Of a DNA stretch of 64,000 nt, positions 32,301-46,850 are shown piece after piece. Each line of letters starts with the position of its first letter. The first letter of the stretch is position 1. The notes under the pieces are model-generated. The model did no database searches and was not told where the DNA came from. It was given only the letters and a program-made list of their open reading frames with translations. Where the stretch lies: assembly GCA_022113835.1 (NCBI GenBank), contig JAILWY010000023.1, positions 5,022,001 to 5,086,000 on the forward strand, read 5' to 3'. The translations under genes were made by a program, and so were the position numbers. This DNA comes from Atopsyche davidsoni. Taxonomy: Eukaryota > Arthropoda > Insecta > Trichoptera > Hydrobiosidae.

Positions 32301-35300
32301 TGCCCGAGGACCCTGCCCGAGATAAAAGCGTCTGCTGAAATACTGGACACTGGAGGATATATCTTTTTTTATTTATTGTCATGTTTGAAAAGTGCGAGGG
32401 TGACTAAAAAACCACAAAGACTAAGTGACTAGGACATTTTATTAAACTACGAAGCAATTTGGATGTGATGGTTGAAAGTGTTTTATTGAAATGCGTTATT
32501 TAAATATAACTACTTTAACATGTCCTACTGAAGTTTTTTTACTAATAATTAGATTATCGATTCTTGAATGATTGCCAGGAAAAGCAATACTGAGACAAAT
32601 CATATTCTATCAAACCGAAATTGTCACGAGTGTCATCATCGTATGGTAATCATTATTGATACGATGATGAATTGTCAAACTGGATAATGAAACAATTTGC
32701 ACTGCACTAATTACTGTACCAGTACGACAGATTTGTAATAAATATTATTGAATTTTAAATAAGTACGTATTTCTTCACCTATAAGTGAACAAGAAATGAA
32801 AAGATACATTTAATATTGCTAAATTTTGATGTTAGTAAACATATCTTTATAAAAACATTATTCGGTAATAATAACGTTACGTAGTAATAAAAAAGCAACA
32901 TTGTTTTATAAATAAAACACAATAAAAATATCATTTTTGTTTTATTTATTAACAAACATTAGCTTCAATCGTTGGATGAGAGGATTATATTCACTCGTTC
33001 TTAGTTGTCTTTTTGATCTTATTGGATAGCATTTGTTTGATATTTCATATTTCTATTGAGGTAATCGTCCTCATAAATATCTATACGTTTTTAGATGAAT
33101 ACCCATTATTTATTTATCTTATATCCATTTTATATATTTGAGGTATCTTTATTATAACGAATCATCTTATTCTTTTATACATTACACGCTTATATTTTAT
33201 GAGATGTTCATTTTGGTATAAGCGTGTCGTTTTGCTGTCTCTAATAAAGTAGTTTTTCCTATGGATTTACTTGTTTAATTTTATCTTATTTCTTTATATT
33301 TATCCATAAGTGTATTTAATCTGTATTTTTTTAAGTTTTGGGAAAAATATTACAAACGAGTGTTTTTAAATTTATCTTTAAATAAATCTTTTTTACATAC
33401 ATTTTTATGATATTATCACCTAAAATTTTATATAAAATAAAGCTCTAAAAAGTAAAGAGGAACCGGAATTTCCTTGTTATACGTCGGATCTTGTGCCATA
33501 GCCGGATGAAGCCTCTAATGGGCTGAAACCCCCCAGCCTTGTGGGTCGGATGTAAGATTAACATTGTGTTTTTTCGAAGAGTGTAAGATATTAGTTGTAG
33601 CAAAGCCTTCAGTCTTAGTTGTGTTTGGTTTGCTACCGTCTCAATACAAAATCTTGAAGCAGAAGGCTATAAACCAAGGCTTTAGAGGTCTCGTTGTTTT
33701 TTCTTGTAAATTTATTTTCAGTTTGCTTTAACTTCTTGTACCTCTCTTCAGCCTGAATTTTACGACGTAACAATTTCTTCCACCACACGGCAAACTTAGT
33801 ATATAAATTACTCTCCCTGCATAAATAAATAATTTCTAACTTACTCAGGATACAAAAGTTTCTACGCAATATTTTATTATTTTGTAAATACATGAAAACA
33901 TATTCAAATTCAATAACATTAAGAAATCTGTACTTATTTTATAAACTGTTTTAAATACGAAATAGTTATCTAAGTTTTAAGTATTTATTGAAAAAAAGTT
34001 CAATGCTATCACATGGTTAACGTGTTGCCCAATCTTAAAAAAGAGTGATGGTTCAAAAGATTGGCGCAGTTACAACCTGATCTTTTAAATGTATCAATAT
34101 GTTTATTTAAACGTCATTTTTTTTACTTTAAAAAGTGTCGTTTGGCAATATTTCATTACATAACTTTGTCTAATAGTTTAAACAATTTAAATGTGACAGT
34201 TATTGTTTTCTTCAGCGGAATCTTTAAATTTAATAGAATTTACGCATAATAATTTCCAAAGATTTTTATTTTAAAGTGATAAAAAATAGGCGTTTTTAAA
34301 TTATAACTTGTGTGGTTTTTAAGTATTACTGTATAAACTAACTGTATCAAATGTTATAAGGCATCAATAATATACAAAAGCCGTGATACATATTGGAATC
34401 TCTTAAACCTTTTTTAAAATTATATTTTTTAGTATATAGCTAAGAAAAACAATTAAATGTATTAGTGTAAAATAAGAAACTATATTGTGTTTCGCATCTG
34501 AATGTCAAAACAGCTATATTTCTTTTTCAAAACACGATAAAGACATTCAGTGCAACAAATTGAATCTACTCGTCCAAGTTAACGTGAATTCTAAATGAAA
34601 TCGAATATTCTTGAAAGCAGAACAAGTCGCGAGTGGTTCTCTCTCCAAATCACAGGAATAAGATATTCAAATCCTTGAATATCGACATCCCTGATAGGAG
34701 GACTATACTTCCGGGAGACGTGGATTGCGGATACACATTTATCCTCCCAGCTGCAGCAATGGATATGGATCCGACCGGCAAGCGTGGATTATGCGGGTTA
34801 TCTGGATAGAATGTTGGTATATAAATGTTGTGCTGTGCACACAGTCGGGACTTATTCCGGACACTTTGATTCTGTTTGTAATAAAAAAATTATCAAATAT
34901 CCGTGAGCGTCATGAGCGAGCAAAGGTTTATAATTGATCAAAGGTTTTATTTGTATGTTTTATTCCAAGCACACATTACTTGATTTGGTAATGGAAATTT
35001 CCCACTTCACATATTTATCTTGATTGAAAAGGATCGAATATTTATTGCAGGGTTTATTTGAATCAATTAAAATCTTATAAAATAAATTTATTTTAGACAA
35101 TTAGTGAATGCAATTTGCCAGTTTATAAAAAAAAATTGTATGCAATGGATTTTAATGCGTTCAAGTTTTTCATATCATTTAAAGGCTCAAAAGATTTATG
35201 CGTTTACATGTTATAGAAAACCATTGTTCATGATCAATTTAATTTGGATATTTGTAAATACGGAATATGTATATTTGTATTTTAATAACAACACAAATAA

Positions 35301-37145
35301 GTTTTGAAAATAAGTATGAAAAATAAAAAAATAATGACAGTAACAATGGCAGCTGCAATCACAAAAATGGCGAATAGTAATTGAATTGCTTTGTGTAGCC
35401 CCGAGCAGGCCCTCGGCAGGCTGCTTGTATAATACCGAGTGGCTTCCAGTTCAACCACGTAGACAATGGAAAGCTTCGGTTTTAATAATAAAAAAATACA
35501 GTAACTCAAACAAGTTATTGTTTATCGATTGGTATCACTGTTTGGTGGTGCGATGTTTTTTTTAAATCAATATTATTTAGGGTATTTTAAACAAGAATCA
35601 TCGTAAAAAATATAGTTTTAAAGTTGGTATGTACATATTTATGTTTTATTTAACATAATGTAATGTTAACAGTTTATAATTATCAATGATGGCTTTACAG
35701 TATGTTGAAATATTAAATCATAAAATCAATCTTCCCTCGTCATTTTGTGTGCCAATTGATTAGTTAGAAACATTTTGTATTGTTTTATTATATTTGAAAG
35801 ACAAATCTATCACCGGCCACTCATGTTAAAGAATTTTAAAGTTATATTACTTGATCATACCTGACATCTAAAAAGCTTTAACTCCCAAACACACGACGTA
35901 ATTTTTAAAATCGTCAGTCAATATTTTTTTCTCAAGTATTTTATATTTTTACTTATAACACAGCAAAGAAGAATATAAAGTGTCGTTACCTTTTTTTTAA
36001 ATATTTTAATGCGACTAGTTTTTCTATCGTCTGAGGTTGTTTTATCTGATTGAAAAATTCCAAACGACCATGTTGGGGAAATTAGTCGCGACAAATAATT
36101 ATAAATGGAGATATTACTAAAAAAACTCTTACATATAATTAAATGGAATTGCCCCAACTACGTTCAGACAAATTATTTTTTATATTGTTTAAAAGTAAAC
36201 AATATTTTTCATCAAAGTGTGAAATCGTAAACATTGGATATACCTGTATTTTTAATTAAATTACAATTACATAATCAAAACGAACAATTATTTTGAATAT
36301 TAACTTATTGATCCTGTAGAAATTGGATTATTTTGAAAAGTTATTTTTGTTGAATACGCGAACATAACTTATTCCTCAAATATAGCCAACTGTGTAAAGA
36401 AAAATAGTTAATTTCCTTTCTTTAGTTGTTTGTGTAAAACTTCTGATCTTGTTTTGTATTTGATTTTGCCCAGAATTTTAATTTTAACCCCCTTTTGGCA
36501 TTTCGGAATCACAAACAGGGAAGCCAATTTTTCTCATCATATTTGCTGAAATGGAAAGAACTTTTGAAATCTCCTTTGAAAAAAAATCTGTATTTTCAAG
36601 CCACAACCTAAAACTAAATTTAAATGGTATTCCGAGTATGTTTCTAAAAAAGGGTGACAATATGGTAATGTTTTTTTTTTAAAGAGGGTAAATTGTTTAT
36701 TCGATATTTTAGCAAAATAACATTGTTTTTGGATAAATTAGGTAAGCTGCCTATAGTTTAATTATTTTATTTTCTCTAAAGAGTTACTTTTTTTTTTTTT
36801 TTCAGTGAAAGAAAGGCAAGATAAGTAGAAATTTATAATATACTCGTTAAATAATTGGCAGTACTGTATACAAATATTAATGAAGCTAATATAATTATAT
36901 TAATAATACTATATCTTAAACGTTATCTGTATTAATAAATAAATTTTATTAAAGTATGATAAAATCCTCATTTCCTCACACGTGTATATCAATTATCTGG
37001 AGATAGTATTTTTGTATTGGAATTTCATTAGTGGAAGACAACTATGAATTGATTTAATATTTTTATTTATATAAATGTGTTAACCATTAGTCATTCGAAA
37101 TGTTTGCTCAGTCTAGAACTTTCAAATAATTTAAATCATTTTATT
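29366..37145. other. Non-coding DNA, no gene seen
   Basis: AT-rich sequence with slight GC-richer patches (about 29480-29640, 32210-32340, 33480-33560, 34690-34800, 35390-35470), none with a recognisable product. A 12-bp perfect inverted repeat (TCATCATCGTAT and its complement) lies at 32633-32670. Probably receptor intron. Confidence 0.5.
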
Positions 37146-37260
37146 GTCTAGACCAGTGGTCCCCAACCCTATGCCCGCGGGCAACATGGCGCCCACCAAC
37201 CGTTTTACGTGTGCCCGCCGCTGTGCGACCACAATGAAAATAATATTTAAGTTAACAATA

Positions 37261-37480
37261 TAATGATAATGATTAAGTACATTTTTTCAAATATTTAAAA
37301 ATGATTAAAGAAACTCTCAGAAAAATATCATCGTGATATTTTTCTGAGAGTTTCTTTGATCATTTTTCAATATTTGAAAAAATGTACTTAATCATAATCA
37401 ATCAATAAAACCTGTATAGGCAAAATCGTACTTCCTGTGAGACGGTCTTCACAAAAAATCAATAATAATAACAATATAAT
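37261..37480. mobile_element. Palindromic pair of SINE family B tails inside the hAT element
   Basis: Arms of about 65-70 bp (about 37262-37328 and 37331-37400) are reverse complements meeting at ATATCATCGTGATAT. Each arm runs from AAGAAACTCTCAG outward to GTACATTTTTTCAAATAT or its complement. Right of the palindrome, 37400-37480 continues with the family B tail (CCTGTATAGGCAAAATCGTA and AGACGGTCTTCAC) seen inverted at 28.72 kb. The tRNA-like head is missing at the centre, unlike the 15.3-kb element. It is either an insertion into the hAT element or cargo captured by it. Confidence 0.8.
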
Positions 37481-37744
37481 GTTATGAAAAAAAATTATAT
37501 TTAGTAATTAAACAGAGAAATATAAGCGAAAATAATTTTATCGTTATAATTTTCAAAATAATTATTCTTTCCAGCAAATTATATATAAGCCTGTTGAAAT
37601 AGCATTTTATGGGTGTAGTTAAGGTTTGTCTTCGTCTCTGTTATAACGCACTCTAAAAATGCGTTCACGATATTGTTCAGATACTTGGTGAAAAATTTGT
37701 TAAATAAATATAAATCTGATATTTTTGCGGTAGTACGGTGAAAG

Positions 37745-38050
37745 TGACTGATAATTTTTGGTTGATAAAGGTGAGGTGAAAGCGATGTGAAAGCGCCTCT
37801 TATATTTTTGCGTGGATAAAAGTAAGGTGAAAGCGATGTGAAAGTGCCTCTGATATTTTTGCATTTATAAAAGTGAGGTGAAAGAAATATGAAAGCACCT
37901 CTGATATTTTTGCGTTGGTAAAAGTAAGGTGAAAGCGATGTGAAAGCGCTTCTGATATTTTTGTGTGGATAAAAATGAGGTGAAAGCGATGTGAAAGTGC
38001 CTCTGATATTTTTGCATTGTTAAAAGTGAGGTGAAAGCTATTTGAAAGTA
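37745..38050. repeat. 51-bp minisatellite, about six units
   Basis: The anchor CCTCT(G)ATATTTTTG recurs at 37796, 37847, 37898, 37949 and 38000, an exact 51-bp period, with partial units at each side. The unit also contains AGGTGAAAGCGATGTGAAAG. As 51 is divisible by three, the minus strand stays open (37800-38114) with a 17-residue repeat containing AKISEALSHRFHLTF. This is a consequence of the period rather than evidence of a gene. The array is internal to the hAT element. Confidence 0.92.
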
Positions 38051-40760
38051 TACTTGAGTATAGTTTTGAAATAATTATATTTATAATTTTCAAAGTAACT
38101 ATTCTTAAATCCAATGTATCAGATGAGAACTTCTGGGATATATTCTAGTACACATAAACAAACGTCCATTCTTGAAAAGAGAAGCATACAAAATTAAATC
38201 GTTTTTCAGTTTTGCATATTTGTGTGAACCTTGGTTTTCAACAGTGAATATCATAAAATTAAAATACAGATCTTGATGATTGCTTACGAGCAGGAAAATC
38301 ATCATACTTTCCTAATAACGAAGCAATGGACAATGAAATGCAATGCCAACGATCACATTTTATTTGATATTTCTCTCTTTTTATAATTAATTTTGGTAAT
38401 TGCGTCGAATTTGGGCTATTCTAAATGATCAATTTTTTTAAAAATCAGCTAATAAAAACATTAAAATTTAAATCAAATATTGTTGGTGCATTAAAATCTT
38501 AATAAACTTAGTCCGGACCCTAACTGATATTTTTCGTATTCTAACCTGTTGTTTGCAATGATTAGTTATAGATGTACATTTTAAAATAGCTTTTTAAAAT
38601 AATTATTCGTTGCATATTTGCCCCAACTCAACCCAATTACCAGAATTTTTATGCTATTATTTACTACTTATTATTTATTTAACATAAACTGTCCAACTAT
38701 AAAAATACCTTAAAAAAATAAATGGTGCCCGCCACTCGACCGGCATTCTAGAATGTGCAAAAAGGTTGGGGACCCCTGGTCTAGACTGATCAATTATTGA
38801 CATGACATTCATAGATTGATATTTTTAAATTGGTTTCACATTTATACACAAGCTCGATATTGCTTTGATTAGTATTCTCTGTTACTGACTATTGAACATA
38901 GTTTTTTATTAAACATCAATGTTACGTATTTGAAAAGAAATATTAATTATTGTCATTGCCTATAAATGAGATGTTATTGTGTCATTATTTTAAAGCAAAT
39001 CAAATGTATTATTTCGTTTGTAACAGAATTTCAAAATTTCCAATGTTTAAAATTGAGAAATAACACAAATTTTAATTTTTTGTGGATTCAAAACGTTTTT
39101 TGTATATTTTCTAATACAAAGCATATCCATTTTTTTCCTAACTTTTATAAACTTTTTCAAAACTTCCAAGAGTTTTAAACGTTTTAAATTATATAGACCT
39201 ATTTTCACGATCAGAAAGAAAGAATTATTTTTTTATTTAATTAAGTAGTTTTAAGTAATACATAAATATACAAATCATGTTGTATATTTTTATCACCAGG
39301 ATCTAGATCTTTAGTATTTTTAAATATTTTATGTCTGAAATAGGATGAAAAATATAATAAATTTAGCCTCGCGCTCACTATTCTGGTCACAGTGAGACTA
39401 CAAGTTTCTAACTACGTGCAAGCAACTTTCAAAGAGATAAGGTCCAAAACTTTAACTTTCATTTTATTACAATTTCCTTTTGCAGATTTTCTGGGAATTC
39501 AAAAAAGATTTAAGATACAAAGTTTAGCATAGCTTAAAATTTAAAAAAAAATATTGGCGAATACTAACATAGAATAAATAAACGATTCTATTTGAATTAA
39601 GTTGCACTTAATATTTAAAATTAAACAACAAAGGAGGATAATGAATTAACAAAAGTAAAATAAAACAAAAGGTTATAATGCAAAGCACTAAAAAATATAA
39701 AATATTCTGAAACTGGTTTATACTTTTAGTACTTATTTAACACAACAAATAAATTGCATTTCTCACTATTTATATTACCCACATAATCCCATAATCTAAA
39801 TAACAATAATATTTTTATTATATTATAAATCTCATATATTTAAAAATTGAGAAAATTGTTAATTATTATTTAAATTAATACACATTAATTTTAAACACAC
39901 GATCAATCAGTTTCATTCGCTACATATATACGGTTGATTAGTATTAATTTGCTTTTTATAATTCACACTTTATAAAAACAATAATAATAATAAACATGTA
40001 ACAGAAGTCTATAAAAGTGTGATTTTTTTTCTGAGTATAAACCTTCATATATTTCATATTCCAATGTTTGTAAAATTAGAATCAATCGTATTATTTGGAA
40101 TTATACTAGCTCCAAGCAAGTGTATTTTCTGAAGTGGTCTACAGGTATGTCGTATTTGTACTTCTATCAAAAACAAAAATGAACTATAAAATGTGAAAGG
40201 TATTCATTTTGATGGGAATTATTCTGACATCATTTTCAATTCCATTCACTCCTTTCCCGACAGCCATGGCAGATTTACGACGTCACACAATCTCTTCGCA
40301 ATCTTCACTGTCGTCTGAATTATTTCCAGGCCCCGACCCGGTCTGCGCCGAAGATCCCAACTTTTATTACATGTGAACATAAAGCAGAGCCCCTCAATAA
40401 CACCTGGATGCTAAATTTGTGAATAAAGATAAAGGAAAGACAACTCCAGGGGGAGCCATTGCTACCTGATTATCTCTGTGCCGGGTCTTTATTCAAACCG
40501 CCAGGGCTTTATTTCACGCCACGTCGTCTTATTTGATTTTTTCTCCCATAAAGAATTCCAAACAAACGCAATAAACGTCATTGCTTGTTAAATATGTAGA
40601 TTCACATTTGTTATTCGTTTTATTTTTGTCATTTTTTTAGATGGCGAATATCTGCTTTTGTGCTCTATGGTAGGATTTTATGCTCTATGATACGAGATAA
40701 ATATTTACAAAATACTTTCAAAAATACGGACAACCCAACATTAACGCTATGTGGTATCCT

Positions 40761-40803
40761 TTATATATATATATATACACGAGTATATATATATATATAT
40801 ATA
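40761..40803. repeat. Interrupted (TA)n microsatellite
   Basis: Two TA runs separated by CACGAG; simple repeat in non-coding DNA. Confidence 0.9.
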
Positions 40804-43800
40804 AAACTCAATATTTAGTTTTTTTTATAATTACATGTTAAGAAGCATTTAGCAGTTTCTGAGGACTACATTGCAACTTGTTATAATGTAAAGAAGACCT
40901 CTTTCAGTACAGTGTTTCAAGTACAGAGCACCATTCTCGGAGATATAATTTACAATGTGTTATTTTTTTCAAGCTGTAGCGTTAAAATTGTTAATATCAC
41001 TAAAAAACACTTTGCCCTGAAACCCAATAGGTGCTTCCTGGATGGATGAAAATGAACTAAAAAAAAAATAGGGCCGGCACTCTATTCGCTTCCCGCGTGA
41101 GACAAAGAAAAAACTTAATTATATCGAAAACTACTCTCCATTGCGAGGTATTTTTAGATATAAAATAAGTTAAATTCAATAGGCTTTGGTTTTAAAATAA
41201 AGTGTTATTAATGAAAGTCATTTTGATAGGTATGCACTTTAAATTACTTCGTAAATTAATCAGTTGTTTTGTAGAAATAATATAGGGTTGCTGTTTAAGT
41301 ATTTTAAGTAAAAATGATTTTATTGAATCCAGTATTTTCTGGTTTTAAAGTACACAAATATATAATGGAATTACCAACTTTGTCTATCTTACATTAAAGT
41401 CAAAAAACGCGTTATCCATTTTTCCAAATGGCGATTGTAATTCGCTTTTTCTGCCTGTGAATAAAACTACATATTGATACAAAGTATCTCTAAAAATTAT
41501 TAACTGATATTAATTTAAATTATTTGTGGTAGAAATTAGCTTCAGCATTTTGGTCACCAGGCGGCAACAAAAATGCTTTCAGGGAACACGTGTTATGAGT
41601 CATTTATCCGAGCCTTCGTTCTATAAATGGTCATGGATATCTCTTCATTTTTGTTTTTATTCCTTATTTGGTTCTAACCGCATTTTTCTTCATGACATTT
41701 AATTTTACTTACATTTTATTGTAAAAAAAAAGTGTAAATATGATTGAATTGGGTTTTGATAGCAAATTTAGTCTAGGTTTACTGTTTAATACTTGTTAAA
41801 ATATTAAATAAGCGATAATTGCCTTGTAGATCATTTTTTTATGGTTTCAAAGTCTCCAAATACTTAGTAGGAATATTTGGAGCCACAAAGGCAATTTCTG
41901 GTACATTTAATGGCTTACGCTTCAATATCTTGTTTTTGCAGAAACTCGATTACGTTGACGGAAGAAGAATAATTTAGATTTTTAACAAAAAAGTCTCTTT
42001 TTTAATTTGCCTTGGGCTTAAATGGTTTTCTCAGCCTGTTTATTTTCGGGCAACTTTACTCCGGCTCTCCCGAAGTCTATTTCATTACGGAGGCCAAACT
42101 CGTTTCGCACACCTCTTTTACTTATCTCATTTGATTTTAGCGAAAAAACATTAAGGTTGCTTATCAAATTAATCCACCTTACACCTTTTCTGTTTCCTTC
42201 TTAATCCCTTTTTGGGATTCCCTATTTACTGGAACGCCTCCATTGTTCATCTCGGATGACATCAGAGACGCTTTCCATTATCACGTTTTTAAGCTGTGCC
42301 TTATTTATTTCTTAAAGGTGTCCTTTTTTTCCGCACGTTGTTCATTTTTTTTAATTACTCTTAACTAAGATTTTTACGACAAAGGCGTGCAAACAATGGG
42401 CCTCTTTGGTATGCCTCTTCCCTTTATAAGAAATGCCGCTGCATTGACCTGCTCTCTTAGGATCGCTAAAAGCAGACGGACATTTTTCCCCTTTCTCAAT
42501 AGAACTTTTTTTACATTGCATCTTTTTTATCATTTGAGTAAGGCTGTTTTTTATAATATAAATGATATTTTCCCTTAAGTATATAATTTTTAAACAGTTT
42601 CTATAAAATATTCGTCCCAAGTAAAAAAGATTAATGTAAATTTATTTAAAACGTTATAAAAATATTAAATAAATTGAAAATGAATCAGACCTTTGCTTTT
42701 GGTTTTAACTTTTAAATGAATCAACTGTTAAAAATATCCAAGAAATTATTGAACAAAGTTGTTTAAATGTCAATAATACTTTTGTGTATTTCGGATATTT
42801 ACACCTTTTATGCACGGATATTGTGCATATTGATGAAGCGATTTGTGGACAGTACTCAATAATTTCTGCATGTGCTTGTTTTTTCAATAATTTAATAAAC
42901 AAAAAAAATAAAGGAAAATATGAAAAATACATAAGAAAAGATTTTTTTTTTTGAAGAATTAAATGCATCAAACACCAAAGCTTTTAGCTACTAAAAATTT
43001 ATTTTGTATTCAACTTAACACCTTTTAATCCCCTATATTTCCAGAAAGCTTTCATATTTCAGGGTAGATTCAAATTGAAACTCCCTTTCCCTTGCTGCAT
43101 TAACGGAAGTCCCCCGAGCCAGACCACTTCCCGACGCGGGTCAGCAATTATTTTTCATGAGCACCACATTCTTCCGGTGGCCTTTAGTTTAACCACCCCA
43201 CTGTAGCCTTTAGCACTCAAAGCTTGCTTTGTAGGAATTCTTTTATTGTGAGATATGACTGCATCTAATATTCGTAACTGTTGCAATTACATTTTTTTTA
43301 TATTTTCGGGTACACATGCAGTAATTTTTATTTTTAGAAAGTGGTATCTGTTGTAACTAACTCATTTAATTGAATAAATAATCTATGTTTTACACCCAAC
43401 AAATTTTATTGTATATAACATCTTATAATTAGTTTTGGGCACAGCAGTGATTTGATAGACGTGGGATGTGAGGAATCTCACCTTTTTTTTTCACTAGTGA
43501 ATCGACGAAAAAAAAATATTTTAAGGATTTGATTATGACTTTTGAAAAATAAAATATTTTAACATGTCAAATGTATTTCAATCCTTTTGTTATGTAAAAC
43601 TAACAAAAATAAATAAATTAAATGTGTTTTGCTAAGGCATATAAGACGATGCTCAATTGGTTTTAAAATTTATTTTAATTTAACTTCAGCATTTTAGTTA
43701 CAAATGGCACTAATGGCTTTTTTTTCTATTGTCTTTAATACTTCGATCAGTAAAATAATCTGAATGAAACCCTTATTAAAATTTTGGAACTATTTATTTA

Positions 43801-45995
43801 TTATAATAATATTAATGATAAATTTCAATACTATACATAAATATTGAGTTTTCCAAGTAAGCATAAAGTAAATACTGAAAAATTAGATATTTTTGTGGAT
43901 TGTATGATTGTATTTTTGTACGACAATATTATTTGTGAAGTAAAAAGGTTATAGCTACTTGTTTAGTAAACGCTTGGAATATCAAGTATACATCCAATAT
44001 GATTTATTAGATCTCACAACAATCTGTTCCGTTTTATTATTAAAAGCCATAAAGCCACTCATTTTTATTCAACCCAACGAAAGACTTTCTATAACATTGC
44101 AGTATTTCTGTTTAATATTTTAAGATTTGTAGTATTCATAAAACAAAAATGTTTACGTTCGGGTTTTGAGAAATAAATGTTTTTTTATTTTTTATTATTT
44201 GTAAGAGATTCAATTAAATTAGATAATAAAATTGAACAAATTAATAAGGGATATAAATGATAAATTACACGAACCTTAAATTATTTCAAATTTAATTAGA
44301 TCGGAGTAATTTTTAATAATTATTTTTAGGAAGGTAAATGTGTATTTTCTTATATTATTTGAAAACTATGTTTTAATACAAAAAAATTATTTTGTAGTTT
44401 GAGAGATAATTATATTTAATATTATTTCAGATATTTATACTGTGTACGAGCATTATAATTTCTTAACTAGATGCTAAAGAAAGCATCGCTTTTGCGATTC
44501 GAAGTATATTGTAAACCATCTTAAAAGCTTAAGTTCATCTAAAAAATAATTTAAAAAATATATATATTCACTAGTCATAATAAAACCTGGAATATATTAA
44601 CCTTTTCCAGGCCATGTCATTTACGGATTAGCATTAACCACTTGGTCACGTAAATATTCATGATTTTTTTGGGACCATCGGGTTAGCAAAAATTACAATC
44701 ACCAAGCGACTCACTGCAATAATAAATAGTCAGAAAATAATACTTTATCTTAATGGAAACTTACAAAGATAGTTTATAAATCTTTATATATTATTTTCCT
44801 TGTTTATTTTATGATTATCAATTTATAATTATCCAATAAGTTCATCGGAATTCATTTTGATGATTTGTAATATTTCTATTCAAATTTATTATACTCATCA
44901 AGTAGGCACACTTGGAATGACATACATGGTTATATACATTTATTCACATCATTAATGTCTACCAGAGATTTTTTACAAATATTTATTTGTCCATTTAATG
45001 TCACCACTATTCATAAGATGATCAAAAACCTAGAGAATTTCGTCGAATCATAAAACAATCTCAATAAATCAGTACATAACTCAAAATAATCTTAATTAAA
45101 CTGATATTTAATGTTTTATTACAGCTGAAAAATATATTAAATAGTCAATAAAATTAAAGCTTACAAATTTATTGTGTTTGCCCACTATATGGTTTGCACC
45201 TCAATAGATAAACCTCTTCCACTGTTTTCTCTTTCGCCGGCTGTCATCTCTGAATCCTAAGCAAACCAAAAAGAACAATAACCCTAACTTCCCTCAAATA
45301 GTGCAAATACAAATACATGAAAATAAAGCTGAAGGGGCTTCCTGGCTAATAATACAATAGGTTAGACGTGCAAATAGTATTATAAATCTGAACTTGGGTA
45401 AAAACAATATATTACAATTTGTATTTCACTAAAATTTAACAAAATCAATAAATACAGTGTTAAAAGATTTTTATCAAGAATAATATTTTATTTCAGGGTG
45501 TCAACTAAAATAATAACAAATCCTTGTTTTGATACGGGAATCCATTTTGGATTCTCATAACGATGGCGTCACGCACCGTGTTAGGTGACTGACTGTCTTC
45601 ATTTCTAGGACCCTTGGGAAATTTCACTATCTCTCTAGCGAACTACTCCCCAGGTGCCTCATACACAAATATCTGAATAAATATGCCAAGTATCAAAACA
45701 AAGGGCCTGTACCGCCATTATCTCTCTGTTTAAACGTAGTGGGGTTACCAAAGTGCTCAATTCGATAATAATTAAATTGTCTACATGCCAACATAATAAG
45801 CTTGCTTAGTAATGTGTGTTTGTTGATTTATAATATATGAGAATCCAAACTAGATTTACACTTTAATTCATAATAATCTCTCATATTTATTAAACTCATA
45901 TTAAACGATAGTAGAGTAAAAAGATTTCACACACAAAACAATGTTTATTATTTAAATACCATACAATACAATTGTGAACCATACAATACAATACA

Positions 45996-46030
45996 CGTAA
46001 ATCGTTCAATAAATATGTGAACGATTTACG
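45996..46030. repeat. Perfect 13-bp inverted repeat (stem-loop)
   Basis: CGTAAATCGTTCA and its exact reverse complement flank a 9-bp loop. Located about 0.9 kb upstream of the carboxypeptidase start; no function is demonstrated. Confidence 0.7.
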
Positions 46031-46824
46031 CGTTAATGTCGGATAAATAATTTTGTATATTCAAAAATCACTGTTCGCTATTTTTACAGCCTTTGGAATC
46101 CCAACAATTTAAAAACGGATAAGGGGTGAAATTGAAAAAAAAGCTACTTTAAAATGAGTTTGTTGTTTTTACTTTCAATAAAATATCTAAAAAATACATA
46201 TAATTAATTGGAAGAAAAAAATTAGATGCACAAAATAATGATCAAAAATTCTACTTTTTAAGTGCTCATGGGGACATTTTACAATAGACGTTAAATTAGC
46301 GAGAACTTTACGGTTTTGTTATTTTTTGATACAAAATACGTATTTTTTAAAATTTGTAGAATGGTCTCAGCATAGTGAAATATTAACTCAAAAATCTTAA
46401 AAAACTACTTAACATAAAAGGCAATACACATATGAACGACTTTGTAACAAAGTATTAAATAAAAAAATATAAATATTTTATGGTACAAAAAAGTATGTAA
46501 AGCACAAGCCTATCAAAATAAATATATTCATTCTCATAATATGATATTTTTCCATTTCATTTTAATAGTATGACCACAAAGGGTGTGCTATAAATAATTT
46601 TAAGACAGGTCATTTAAATTCAGCAAGTGTCAAATAAGGATCAATATAGTTCAAAATTTATTATCTGTCGTAAATATTGAATCGGAAAAAACAAAGCAAT
46701 TTAAGCTGCATAAAGTATTCGTCTGGCAGTCGATGCTTTTAACTTGTACCCTGGAACAACCTTTTATTATCTTGTGTCTGATCTTTCAAGACCGGCCATC
46801 GCTCCGAAACGTCTGAAAATAATG

Positions 46825-46850
46825 TAAATATATTTCATTGATTCAGTCTC
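46825..46850 (+). promoter_or_regulatory. Possible arthropod initiator upstream of the carboxypeptidase
   Basis: A TCAGT pentamer, the typical core of arthropod initiator elements, lies at 46843-46847, about 60 bp before the start codon. An AT-rich ATATATTT run lies too close upstream to be an ideally placed TATA box. Such pentamers occur often by chance, so this is a weak call. Confidence 0.25.

Larger units (their letters stand above)
37146..38786. mobile_element. Non-autonomous hAT-type DNA transposon with 8-bp target duplication
   Basis: The element (37154-38778, 1625 bp) begins CAGTGGTCCCCAACC and ends GGTTGGGGACCCCTG, inverted termini matching 14 of 15 bases. It is flanked by an exact 8-bp direct repeat GTCTAGAC (37146-37153 and 38779-38786); 8-bp duplications and CAG...CTG ends are the hallmark of the hAT superfamily. 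No transposase frame is present, so it would need a transposase supplied elsewhere. Subterminal motifs (GGCGCCCACC left, GGTGCCCGCC right, inverted) are also alike. Two foreign features lie inside: a palindromic SINE family B pair and a 51-bp minisatellite. The intact target duplication and termini suggest fairly recent insertion. Confidence 0.92.

Noticed and set aside
37800..38114. 104-codon minus-strand frame with a 17-residue repeat
   Set aside because: The 51-bp minisatellite period keeps the frame open automatically; no start context, conserved domain or other gene evidence.
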